Source: Bacteroidales bacterium
GTDB lineage: Bacteria; Bacteroidota; Bacteroidia; Bacteroidales; VadinHA17
DNA length: 9,731 nt
Reading direction: 5' to 3'
Assembly: GCA_003501665.1 (NCBI GenBank)
Contig: DNOQ01000164.1
Coordinates: forward strand, 3,810 to 13,540
Made by a program: the position numbers and the translations under genes. Each line of letters starts with the position of its first letter. Position 1 is the first letter of the stretch. The notes under the pieces are model-generated. The model was not told the origin of the DNA and searched no databases. It was given only the letters and a program-made list of their open reading frames with translations. Shown in pieces: positions 1 to 7,335 of this stretch.

Positions 1-35
1 CCTGCAGAAGAGTAATGCCATAAATACCGGATAAG

Positions 36-1235
36 ATGCCATCAATATCATCAAGAGGAAGATCGATGCCTCCCTCTCCCATAAGGAAACTTGTTCCGTA
101 TGCCGAGGAAGCCAAAAGAAAGGGGATAAAGGTTTACCATCTGAATATAGGGCAGCCCGATATACCAACTCCCGAGACGGCTCTGAATGCCATAAGAAAT
201 ATCGGACATAAGGTGATAGAATACAGTCACTCTGCCGGAAATGAATCTTATCGCCGAAAACTTGCAGGATATTACATTAAGACAGGTATAAATGTCGATT
301 ATAAAGAAATACTTATTACCACGGGAGGCTCGGAAGCAATCCTTTTCGCGTTTAATTCCTGTATCGACCCTGGTGAAGAAGTAATTATCCCTGAACCACT
401 TTATGCAAATTATAACGGATTTGCGGCCTCCACAGGGATCAGGATCGTGACTGTCACATCCACAATCGGGAATGATTTTGCTTTACCCCCGGTAACAGAA
501 ATCGAAAAGAGGATAACAGCAAAAACCAGAGGCATATTGATCTGTAATCCGAACAATCCAACCGGATATCTTTATTCAAAGGATGAACTGATGCAGATAA
601 GGGATATTGTAAAAAAGCATGATCTGTTCCTTTTCTGTGATGAAGCGTACCGTGAGTTCTGTTACGATGGCGCCGAACATTTTTCAGCAATGAATCTTGA
701 AGGGATAGAGAACAATGTGATTCTGATCGATTCCGTATCGAAGCGTTACAGCGCATGCGGGATTCGTATAGGTGCGCTGGTAACCAGAAATAAAGATGTA
801 ATATCGGCAGCAATACGGTTTGCACAGGCGAGGCTCTCTCCTCCGGGGCTGGGTCAGATAGCTGCCGAAGCATCCATTGATACACCTCCTGCTTATTTTG
901 AAGAGGTCACCAGGGAATATACTGCCCGCCGTAATTTTATGGTTGAAGCCCTTAACAGGATTCCGGGTGTCTATTGTCCAAAACCAAAAGGAGCATTCTA
1001 CAGTGTGGTGAAACTTCCGGTTGATGATGCCGATAAATTTGCACAATGGCTTCTTGAAAAGTTTGAATATAATAATCAGACTGTTATGCTTGCTCCGGCT
1101 TCAGGATTTTATTCCACACCCGGACTTGGCCGGGATGAAGTAAGGATTGCATACGTGCTTAAAACAGAGGATCTCAGAAATGCATTTGAGACTCTCAGGG
1201 AGGCTCTGAAGGTTTATCCGGGTAAAACAAATTAG
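36..1235 (+). CDS. PLP-dependent class I/II aminotransferase (AspB-like)
   Basis: This 399-residue protein is a fold-type I pyridoxal-phosphate aminotransferase of the aspartate/aromatic group (COG0436-like). It should be a cytoplasmic enzyme moving an amino group between an amino acid and a 2-oxo acid. Visible landmarks are the N-terminal SPIRKL and LNIGQPD motifs (residues 14-43), TTGGSEA near residue 97, NPNNPTG at 171-177, DEAY with PLP-contacting Asp202 and Tyr205, the Schiff-base Lys236 in SVSKRYSACGIRIG with phosphate-contacting Arg244, and the substrate-carboxylate Arg370 in DEVRIAY. All key residues are present and the length is normal. I keep the ATG at 36 because an ISxRGxxMPxSPIRKL-type N-terminus is, as I recall, typical of Bacteroidota members. 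An AGAGGA stretch 8 nt before the internal ATG at 66 makes a start ten codons later possible. The amino-acid substrate cannot be read from sequence. It converges with the next gene across 7 bp. Confidence 0.95.
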   Translation: MPSISSRGRSMPPSPIRKLVPYAEEAKRKGIKVYHLNIGQPDIPTPETALNAIRNIGHKVIEYSHSAGNESYRRKLAGYYIKTGINVDYKEILITTGGSEAILFAFNSCIDPGEEVIIPEPLYANYNGFAASTGIRIVTVTSTIGNDFALPPVTEIEKRITAKTRGILICNPNNPTGYLYSKDELMQIRDIVKKHDLFLFCDEAYREFCYDGAEHFSAMNLEGIENNVILIDSVSKRYSACGIRIGALVTRNKDVISAAIRFAQARLSPPGLGQIAAEASIDTPPAYFEEVTREYTARRNFMVEALNRIPGVYCPKPKGAFYSVVKLPVDDADKFAQWLLEKFEYNNQTVMLAPASGFYSTPGLGRDEVRIAYVLKTEDLRNAFETLREALKVYPGKTN

Positions 1236-1242
1236 ATTTTCT

Positions 1243-2406
1243 CTACGGATACAGCAGGTATTTCTCACGAATTTTCCCGAACCTGTCAAGACCTTCCTTC
1301 CATGTGGCACGTATTTCCACAGAGCTCATTCCCTGCTGAATCTGTTTCCTTAGTGTTGGTCCGGCAGCAAGAACATCAAAATAATTATTAAAGAATTTAT
1401 CCTTTTCGGGATAATTATTATATGCATCAATAAGCCAGTCCAGGTTTATTTGCGGAGAAGGCACCAGCTTATCCTCTATTGCATTACGCAGGTCGATCCC
1501 ATAACATTTTACTCCAAGATGAGGGGGATTTACCGATGCAGGAACACTTTCCGGTGTAAAACTGAATCCATTATCGGGAAATAACGGTGATCCGTAAACC
1601 TGGAAAGGGAAGGGAGTACCTCTCCCCAATGAAATTAATGTACCTTCAAAAAAACATAGTGACGGGTACAAATATACAGATGTCATGTTGGGAAGATTCG
1701 GAGAGGGCTTTACCGGAAGCTCATAAAGGCTCTGGTGTGAATAGTTTTTACATTTTATTACCGTCAGGTTGCATACCATACCTCCCGGCAGCCAGCTTTC
1801 ACCGTTGATCATCTGCGCATATTCCCCGACTGTCATTCCGTGCATAACAGGTACCGGATGCATGCCCACAAATGAACGGTATGCTGTATCGGCAATATTA
1901 CCGTCAAAATAGAATCCATTAGGATTTGGCCTGTCAAAAACAATACATTTCACATTATTTTCGGCACATGCCTCCATAACATAGTGAAGCGTCGAAATGT
2001 AAGTATAAAAGCGAGCCCCCACATCCTGAATATCATAGATAACCGCATCTATTCCATTGAGATCCTCAGATGCCGGTTTCCGGCGGACTCCGTACAGACT
2101 TCTGACGGGGATACCGGTGGCGGCATCTGTCCCGTCATTAATCTCTGCTCCGTCCGATGCCAGTTCCCTGTAACCATGCTCGGGAGTAAAGATAATTCTG
2201 ATATCAATCCCTTTTCCAAGAAGATATTCAACAAGATATTCCTTTCCTGCCATTGAGGTCTGGTTTGCCACAACGGCAATTTTGCTGCCTTTAATCAAAT
2301 TCATATATTCATCCGGCAGTTCAGCTGCAGGAACAGGATTGTCTTTACTGCCCCGGCATCCCAGGGTATAAACCGCGATCAGAAATAATATAAATATACT
2401 TTTCAT
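1243..2406 (-). CDS. DUF1343 / NamZ-like exo-beta-N-acetylmuramidase lipoprotein (GH171)
   Basis: A 387-residue protein of the DUF1343 family. Its characterised member, Bacillus subtilis NamZ (formerly YbbC, glycoside hydrolase family 171), removes N-acetylmuramic acid from the non-reducing ends of peptidoglycan fragments. The sequence shows a lipoprotein-type signal (positive start, hydrophobic residues 4-15, candidate lipidated Cys17 in TLGC), VANQTS at 47-51, FTPEHG at 73-78, IQDVGARFYTY at 126-136, DRPNPNG at 158-164, PNLP at 237-240 and EGTLISLGRGT at 254-264. These are the conserved blocks of the family, and Glu76 of PEHG is a plausible catalytic acid. The lipobox is imperfect (Thr at -3), so membrane anchoring is likely but not certain. 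The protein would act in the periplasm or at the outer membrane. It diverges from the permease gene across 165 bp. Family assignment is firm; exact substrate is inferred from homologues. Confidence 0.9.
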   Translation of the reverse strand: MKSIFILFLIAVYTLGCRGSKDNPVPAAELPDEYMNLIKGSKIAVVANQTSMAGKEYLVEYLLGKGIDIRIIFTPEHGYRELASDGAEINDGTDAATGIPVRSLYGVRRKPASEDLNGIDAVIYDIQDVGARFYTYISTLHYVMEACAENNVKCIVFDRPNPNGFYFDGNIADTAYRSFVGMHPVPVMHGMTVGEYAQMINGESWLPGGMVCNLTVIKCKNYSHQSLYELPVKPSPNLPNMTSVYLYPSLCFFEGTLISLGRGTPFPFQVYGSPLFPDNGFSFTPESVPASVNPPHLGVKCYGIDLRNAIEDKLVPSPQINLDWLIDAYNNYPEKDKFFNNYFDVLAAGPTLRKQIQQGMSSVEIRATWKEGLDRFGKIREKYLLYP

Positions 2407-2439
2407 CGGATATTATTAAAACCATAAATCTACGAATTA

Positions 2440-2545
2440 TTTCCCTTTGTGGAAATCTGTATTAATCTCTGGAAAAATCGGTGTTATAAAATATATTAAG
2501 GACTTTCACAGAGATACGCTGGAAAACGTTGAGAGACACGGAGAA
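2440..2545. repeat. degenerate short-repeat tract in the divergent intergenic region
   Basis: The gap between the two divergent genes (2407-2571) contains several imperfect repeats. ATCTGTATTAATCTCTGG lies at 2455-2472 and is itself two near-copies of an ATCTsT unit. CTGGAAAA occurs at 2469-2476 and again at 2519-2526, exactly 50 bp apart. CACAGAGA at 2507-2514 is echoed by CACGGAGA at 2537-2544, 30 bp apart. A small hairpin (TTTCC, six-base loop, GGAAA) lies at 2440-2455. From memory, units such as CACAGAGA, CACGGAGA and ATCTGTGTTAATCTGTGG recur between genes in many environmental Bacteroidota genomes, so this looks like a decayed copy of such a dispersed repeat. I see no coding potential or transposase remnant. 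Confidence 0.45.
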
Positions 2546-2558
2546 TTTGTTAATTTTG
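2529..2558 (+). promoter_or_regulatory. probable Bacteroidota-type promoter of the LolC/E-like permease
   Basis: TAATTTTG at 2551-2558 matches the Bacteroidota primary-sigma -7 consensus TAnnTTTG. TTG at 2529-2531 sits 19 nt upstream as a -33 element. Transcription would begin around 2562-2566, leaving a leader of only about 6-10 nt before the ATG at 2572. The -33 part lies inside the degenerate repeat tract. The motif is short, so a chance match is possible. Confidence 0.45.
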
Positions 2559-2571
2559 AAACCTGTTGAAT

Positions 2572-3816
2572 ATGAATTTACCGTATTTTATAGCACAGCG
2601 TCTTATCAAAGGCCGGCGCGAAGGCACATCCTTTTCACAGCCGATAAATATTATTGCCATAATCGGAATTGCAACGGGGCTGGCTGTTATGATAATTGCA
2701 GTGGCCATACTTACCGGGTTCAAGGAGCAGATAAGGGAAAAGATTATCGGATTTGGTTCCAATATACAGATAGTTAACTATGATTCAAATCTTTCATTTG
2801 AAACTGTACCAATACATGAAGGGCAGGAGTTTATCCCCAGGATCAAAAATCTACCCGGAATAAAACATGTTCAGGTTTTTGCCACAAAAGCCGGAATCAT
2901 TAAAACTGACGAGGATATTCAGGGAGTTGTGCTTAAAGGTGTCGGCAGTGATTTTGACTGGAGTTATTTTAGCAGTAACCTGACTGAGGGATCTGTTTTC
3001 ACTGTGACCGATACAACACGGACCGATGAAGTGATAATATCCAGAAAGATATCCGATATGCTCCGCCTCCGAACCGGTGATTCATTTGCCATGCATTTTG
3101 TACAGGATCCTCCCCGTATGCGTAAGTTCATAATAAGCGGTATTTATGAAACCAGCCTTGAAGAATTTGACAAGATGTATGTCTTTTGTGATATCGGACA
3201 TATTAAAAGGCTCAACGGATGGGACGATGACCAGGTAAGCGGATTTGAGATATTTATAGATGATTTCGACAAGCTCAGTCAGATGACCCGGGCGGTAACA
3301 GATGCCATCGGTTACCAGCTTCTTCCGGATGATGAGAAGGTGAATGTTATAAGTATAAGTGAAAAATACCCTCAGATATTCGACTGGCTTAATTTTCAGG
3401 ATATCAATGTTATAATAATAATCGTCCTGATGCTGATAGTTGCAGGATTCAATATGGTTTCAAATCTGCTTATCCTCATTCTTGAGAAAACCAATATGAT
3501 CGGGATCCTCAAAGCACTTGGTTCACAGGATATTACCATCCGCAGAGTGTTTATCTACCAGGCGGCCTATCTCATAAGCAAAGGATTGTTCTGGGGAAAT
3601 ATTATCGGTATCGGTATTGCCCTGCTTCAGTTAAAGACAGGTATCATAACCCTTGATCCATCTTCTTATTATATCAAAACGGTCCCTGTCAATCTTCAGT
3701 TAAGTCACATAATTCTGCTTAATGCAGGGACGATGGCAGCCATACTTATAATGCTGCTCGTACCTTCCAAGCTGATCAGCAGGATCACGCCGGTAAAAGC
3801 CATTAAATTCGATTAG
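2572..3816 (+). CDS. ABC transporter permease, LolC/LolE (FtsX/MacB) family
   Basis: A 414-residue inner-membrane permease with the LolC/LolE plan: a short cytoplasmic N-terminus (MNLPYFIAQRLI), TM1 at about 25-50, a large extracytoplasmic domain at about 51-276, then TM2 at 277-303, TM3 at 325-353 and TM4 at 377-399. The ILKALGSQDITIRRVF segment between TM2 and TM3 (312-327) is the family's coupling-helix region that contacts the ATPase. The protein ends with a short TPVKAIKFD tail. The family extracts mature lipoproteins from the inner membrane for transfer to the outer membrane; relatives such as MacB or FtsX act on other substrates, so lipoprotein release is inferred. No LolD-type ATPase is present here and it must be encoded elsewhere. 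An in-frame TTG at 2566 would add two residues, but the ATG gives the more usual MNLPYFIA start. Transcription appears to be from its own promoter. It converges with the MltF-type gene across 10 bp. Confidence 0.88.
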   Translation: MNLPYFIAQRLIKGRREGTSFSQPINIIAIIGIATGLAVMIIAVAILTGFKEQIREKIIGFGSNIQIVNYDSNLSFETVPIHEGQEFIPRIKNLPGIKHVQVFATKAGIIKTDEDIQGVVLKGVGSDFDWSYFSSNLTEGSVFTVTDTTRTDEVIISRKISDMLRLRTGDSFAMHFVQDPPRMRKFIISGIYETSLEEFDKMYVFCDIGHIKRLNGWDDDQVSGFEIFIDDFDKLSQMTRAVTDAIGYQLLPDDEKVNVISISEKYPQIFDWLNFQDINVIIIIVLMLIVAGFNMVSNLLILILEKTNMIGILKALGSQDITIRRVFIYQAAYLISKGLFWGNIIGIGIALLQLKTGIITLDPSSYYIKTVPVNLQLSHIILLNAGTMAAILIMLLVPSKLISRITPVKAIKFD

Positions 3817-3826
3817 GAGGGCCGGA

Positions 3827-5323
3827 TCAATCAGTTAATGTGAAGCCATTTCCCCGTAATTCCTGCCCGGTATTGATTGTCAGACGCATGACATTCTGGC
3901 CGGAAACAATATTCCTGTAATGTTCATAACGTTCAAGAACCTCACTTACATAATTAACTGATTCGGTTCCCCTGAAATATCCGTTTTTAACCACTGTATC
4001 CTTATAGTATAAGGGATCTGATTTCTTCAGGAGCCATACCGCAACATTATCATCCCATAAATGAGGATCCATGCCATTCTTCTCGGCAAGCTTCATTGCG
4101 TCAAGTATATGTCCCGGCCCTGCATTATATGATGCCAGGATGAATTTTGTCCTTTCCGATTCATCAGTGATCTTATTCTGGAACATTGCTGTAAGCCATT
4201 TAATATAATTGATCCCTGCTCTCATATTGTTTGAAGGTGAAGTTTTAACATCAATCCCGAATTTTAGTCCCGTAAGAGGCATCACCTGCATAAGTCCGTA
4301 TGCACCGGCCCAGGATTCAACATCAGGATCAAAACGGGATTCCTGATATATAAGTGATGCAAGAAGCCTCCAGTCCCAGTTGATCTCTCCGCTGGCCCTT
4401 TTTATCATATCATCCCACGTTGAAATCTTCCCGGTTGAGAGTGAATAATAATCACTTTTAACTATATAATTCGACCTGCTGTTCCTGAAATATTTTGCGT
4501 AAACCGACAGATAACGGCGTGTTTCCTTATAAGTTGATATCCAATGATTAAGCTCGGCAAGCAAATCTGATGATTCCTGCTTTCTGAGTCCCCAGGCAAT
4601 ATTCTGCGGAAAACTTACAGGTGTGCTTATATCGATGTCGGGATAATAAGTTGAGTTGACCATTGCAATATTTTCATCGCAAACTGTAAACTCTATTTCG
4701 CCGTTAGCCACAAATCTGATCAGTTCCTCCGGCTCATACGGGACTTCGATGATATTGATTGTATCTCCTATTTCATCAGCCAGAGCTTTAAGACGGTCGA
4801 AATGTGCGGATTGTTTCTGTACAAAAATCGTCTTGTAAGCCAGTTCGAGCTGGTTTCGTACCAGTTGCCTGTTGAGGGCGTCCGCGGTCATTGATCTCCA
4901 GTTCCGGGGTTTTCGCTGTACAAGAACCTGACGTGATTGAATTATCGGAACAGTAAATAATATCTCCTTTTTCCTTGATGAATTGACCGTCAGTCCGCTG
5001 GCTATTAAATCGGCTTTCTCACTTTTCAGAAGGTCAAAAGCACGGTCGATATGACCTTCAGTAATGATCTCAAGATCCACTCCGATATGATTGGTAAATT
5101 CATTCAGCAGTTCATAATAGAACCCCATCGGCTCACCCTTATAAACAAAATAATTGGTTGAATTAATATCCATGACTGCAATCAGTTTACCTCTTTGCTT
5201 TATAAGTTCAAGATCGGAGGTAACAGTGCCGCGATAATTTTTTTCAGGGTGATTCTTACTGTCGCTGCAGGAAATTATTACTGCTGCCAGTATTGTTATA
5301 ATAAAGGTTGTTTGTTTTCCCAA
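3827..5323 (-). CDS. mltF: MltF-type membrane-bound lytic murein transglycosylase (SBP domain + SLT domain)
   Basis: The protein joins a periplasmic solute-binding (SBP_bac_3) domain to a lytic transglycosylase SLT domain, the architecture of MltF, which cleaves the MurNAc-GlcNAc bond to leave 1,6-anhydroMurNAc ends. The frame is open from an ATG at 5413, but I place the start at TTG 5323. This gives 498 residues with a clean lipoprotein signal (Lys3, hydrophobic 7-17, lipidated Cys19 in ISC followed by SDSKN). The longer version would put about 30 odd residues before the signal, overlap the porin gene, and start upstream of a good promoter box. In the 498-residue numbering the SBP domain spans about 40-280, with ligand-type Arg117 (NSSR) and Asp216 (TVCDEN). 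The SLT domain spans about 315-450, with catalytic Glu328 in YQESRF, AYGLMQVMP at 341-349 and ASYNAGPG at 397-404. In Pseudomonas MltF the SBP domain senses muropeptides; a similar role is inferred. Confidence 0.88.
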   Translation of the reverse strand: MGKQTTFIITILAAVIISCSDSKNHPEKNYRGTVTSDLELIKQRGKLIAVMDINSTNYFVYKGEPMGFYYELLNEFTNHIGVDLEIITEGHIDRAFDLLKSEKADLIASGLTVNSSRKKEILFTVPIIQSRQVLVQRKPRNWRSMTADALNRQLVRNQLELAYKTIFVQKQSAHFDRLKALADEIGDTINIIEVPYEPEELIRFVANGEIEFTVCDENIAMVNSTYYPDIDISTPVSFPQNIAWGLRKQESSDLLAELNHWISTYKETRRYLSVYAKYFRNSRSNYIVKSDYYSLSTGKISTWDDMIKRASGEINWDWRLLASLIYQESRFDPDVESWAGAYGLMQVMPLTGLKFGIDVKTSPSNNMRAGINYIKWLTAMFQNKITDESERTKFILASYNAGPGHILDAMKLAEKNGMDPHLWDDNVAVWLLKKSDPLYYKDTVVKNGYFRGTESVNYVSEVLERYEHYRNIVSGQNVMRLTINTGQELRGNGFTLTD

Positions 5324-5366
5324 TGATATTGCATTAGTTTGACAATTATTACAGACAAAAACGCCG

Positions 5367-5396
5367 CAAAGATAGTATAATTTTTTAATTATAAAA
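5367..5396 (-). promoter_or_regulatory. probable promoter of the mltF-type gene, within the longest open frame
   Basis: On the minus strand TATCTTTG (5374 down to 5367) is a near-ideal Bacteroidota -7 box (TAnnTTTG). A weak TTTT (5396-5393) stands 18 nt upstream at the -33 position. Transcription would start at about 5360, giving a leader of roughly 37 nt to the proposed TTG start at 5323. The box lies downstream of the ATG at 5413, so a message from this promoter could not use that ATG. The -33 side overlaps the last codons and the stop of the porin gene. Confidence 0.55.
5376..5393. repeat. perfect 7-bp inverted repeat in the mltF promoter spacer
   Basis: TATAATT (5376-5382) and AATTATA (5387-5393) form a perfect inverted repeat around a four-base TTTT. 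It occupies the spacer between the -33 and -7 elements of the proposed mltF promoter and includes the porin stop codon at 5385-5387. It has no GC stem, so it is not a convincing terminator. It could be a regulator site, a weak hairpin at the porin message end, or chance in very AT-rich sequence. Confidence 0.35.
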
Positions 5397-7301
5397 TGTC
5401 CATGCGATACCATACCGTAACATTCTGTAATTCATAGGGTAAGATGGTATCATGAAATAATCGTAACCCAATAATCCCGAGGTAACATGGTCATACATCA
5501 CAAAGATCCTTGTTCGCTTGAGTTTGAGATTAAGAAAGACATTGATAAAAGGATAATTTCCCGTTTTGAACTTCTCCTGTCTGAAAAACCGGCCGGTTGA
5601 TGGCATCCAGGAATACGCATAATAAGGTGTATGATAGAGAAGATCTGCCCCGAGCTGAGTATTAAGCGCCCCATTTGTCTGTTTGAACCTGAACAGATGT
5701 TCGATATAACCGGCTGAACGTACAGAAACCAGCGGAAGGTCAAGAATTTCAGAATTACTGCTTACCTGTGCCAGGACGTCTGCTGCAATATGAAATTTCC
5801 ATGCCCTGAAATCTTTCCGGGCCAGAAGAGATGCCACGGATAATCCTCCACCATGCTGGGAAGGAACCGCTTCGGTATTGAAATCGGTATAATTGTCTGT
5901 TATTGCATAATTGAATCTTAAATCCATGTTACGGTCGGGATAATTAAACCGTGTGCCGATATCGATCCGGAATTCCTTTTTCATGGTATTATTCCACTCA
6001 AAATGGTTGCTTCCCCACTGCTCGTACCATAAAGAAGGCTGTCTGTTTATGATCCCTCCGTTAATACTCCAGTTTGCTGTTCCTTTATTCCATCCGAATG
6101 ATTTGATTATTTCTCCACTGAGGCTGAAGTCTCCGGCCCTGTATCCGGTAAGGAATAACTCCCCGTTGGCCGACCACCTGAATTTGTCTCCGATATCATT
6201 GAAAAGCCTTCCCACAACTGCATTATTTGACTTCCTCAGAGCCATTGTATCCGCCAGGAGGATATCATGTGTCGGGATTATCTGGCTGTAGCGGATAAGT
6301 TCATTTCTGATTCCGGCACCTCCGCCAATCCTGAATTTACGTTTTTCATCAGTTGTGAAATCAAATCTCAGGGTATTTTTTATTATCCTGTGTGCAAGGG
6401 AGTCGAAAGTGGAGGATTTGTTTATATATATTGAATCATAGAATCCCGACTGCGGATATTTATCTGCATAGCTTCTTTTGGTATTCTCATAAATAAAGAC
6501 ATGTGAAAATGTACCTTTAAGGCCTGAAAATCCCTGATCAATCTTAACCGAATCTTGCGGTTCGGTTTTCCGCCCGACAGTGAACCGCTGCACCAGAAGA
6601 ATATTATTGTTCTTAAGGAAACTCTTTGCCGTGTTAAGGCCTCCGAGGTTGACCGGGACATCTCTTGTTTCGTATTGCCGGAGGTCTTCTTTATTTGATA
6701 TACCTCCGTTTTCGTATGAAGTTATATTGTTAATTCCTGCCGAAAAGTAGAATTTATAAACCGGTGCGGTATAAGATGAAAAAAAAGTAAAATTCTTATC
6801 TTCTGCCCGCTGATAATTATACTGGCCCAGATTGTATATAATATCATATATAAGTCCGAAATTAAGATACCTGTTCACATTCTGCGAATGCCGGACCCTT
6901 AATGTTTGTTCAGAGGTTTCTCTTGGTCCGCCATTTGACCATACAAGTTCGGTGAAAGGCACCTGAGTATTCATAAACAGAGCTCTTCGCGGCACATACA
7001 TTACCGGAAGATAATTTGCATACAGGAATTCATCGGGATCATTTATCCTGTCAAAAAAATTCAGCTGGTAAAATGGCAGCCCGTAATTCCCCAGAGTAGC
7101 ATTAAGAGGTGAATATCTGTCGGTTATGCGGTAGCGATGGAAAAGTGAAAAAACTGTATCAAACGGGATTGAGACCTCTTCAGTGAAATCGTGGTTAAGA
7201 TTCCATTGCCTGATTATTCTTGATTTTGCAGAGGACTGCGCGGCGGCAGAAATTCCGGGCAAAACAAAAATAAGCACTATTATCGCCAAATTTCTGATCA
7301 T
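5385..7301 (-). CDS. putative outer-membrane porin (Bacteroidota 'putative porin', Porin_10-like)
   Basis: A 638-residue outer-membrane beta-barrel protein. It has a Sec signal peptide (MIRN, hydrophobic 5-17, likely cleavage after SAAA at residue 21). It then has a conserved N-terminal block with FDTVFSLFHRYRITDRYSP (48-66) and LGNYGLP (70-76), and many alternating polar/aromatic strands. The C-terminal block (about 582-638) includes NVFLNLKLKRTRIFVMYDH and ends in the aromatic strand RYGIAWTFYN, typical of barrel insertion signals. This pattern matches the Bacteroidota family annotated only as putative porin; its solute is unknown. It has no TonB-dependent plug or TonB box that I can see. 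It lies 30 bp after ftsZ on the same strand and may be read partly from ftsZ and partly from its own promoter, whose -7 box ends 5 nt before the ATG. There is no in-frame ATG soon after residue 1 that would keep the signal peptide, so the start is secure. Confidence 0.85.
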   Translation of the reverse strand: MIRNLAIIVLIFVLPGISAAAQSSAKSRIIRQWNLNHDFTEEVSIPFDTVFSLFHRYRITDRYSPLNATLGNYGLPFYQLNFFDRINDPDEFLYANYLPVMYVPRRALFMNTQVPFTELVWSNGGPRETSEQTLRVRHSQNVNRYLNFGLIYDIIYNLGQYNYQRAEDKNFTFFSSYTAPVYKFYFSAGINNITSYENGGISNKEDLRQYETRDVPVNLGGLNTAKSFLKNNNILLVQRFTVGRKTEPQDSVKIDQGFSGLKGTFSHVFIYENTKRSYADKYPQSGFYDSIYINKSSTFDSLAHRIIKNTLRFDFTTDEKRKFRIGGGAGIRNELIRYSQIIPTHDILLADTMALRKSNNAVVGRLFNDIGDKFRWSANGELFLTGYRAGDFSLSGEIIKSFGWNKGTANWSINGGIINRQPSLWYEQWGSNHFEWNNTMKKEFRIDIGTRFNYPDRNMDLRFNYAITDNYTDFNTEAVPSQHGGGLSVASLLARKDFRAWKFHIAADVLAQVSSNSEILDLPLVSVRSAGYIEHLFRFKQTNGALNTQLGADLLYHTPYYAYSWMPSTGRFFRQEKFKTGNYPFINVFLNLKLKRTRIFVMYDHVTSGLLGYDYFMIPSYPMNYRMLRYGIAWTFYN

Positions 7302-7306
7302 CTGCG

Positions 7307-7335
7307 CAAATATAGGAAATGTGAGCAGAAGTCAA
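7307..7335 (-). promoter_or_regulatory. probable porin promoter overlapping the ftsZ stop codon
   Basis: On the minus strand TATATTTG (7314 down to 7307) fits the TAnnTTTG -7 consensus. TTG (7335-7333) stands 18 nt upstream as a -33 element and overlaps the ftsZ stop codon at 7334-7332. Only five bases (CGCAG) separate the -7 box from the porin ATG at 7301, so transcription would begin at or within a few bases of the start codon. Confidence 0.5.

Noticed and set aside
1..35. Short open stretches at the left edge that could be the tail of an upstream gene (stops at 13-15 and 32-34 in two frames).
   Set aside because: Too few codons to support any call, and no recognisable C-terminus.
53..68. 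AGAGGA before the internal ATG at 66 as the true aminotransferase start.
   Set aside because: The ten residues before it fit the usual N-terminus of this family, and Bacteroidota often lack Shine-Dalgarno sites. I kept 36 but recorded the alternative.
454..1046. Two minus-strand open frames (454-885, 684-1046) inside the aminotransferase gene.
   Set aside because: They are antisense to a fully conserved enzyme, resemble no family and have unnatural composition. They are frame shadows.
1215..1251. TATCCG and CGGATA as a possible terminator between the converging aminotransferase and NamZ-like genes.
   Set aside because: The stem is only six pairs with a loop of about 25 bases and no T-run beside it.
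1984..2279. Open frames on both strands inside the NamZ-like gene.
   Set aside because: They overlap conserved DUF1343 motifs in the wrong frame and have no recognisable content.
2425..2432. TAGATTTA on the minus strand as a promoter for the NamZ-like gene.
   Set aside because: It misses the final G of TAnnTTTG and has no TTTG-like -33 element at the right distance.
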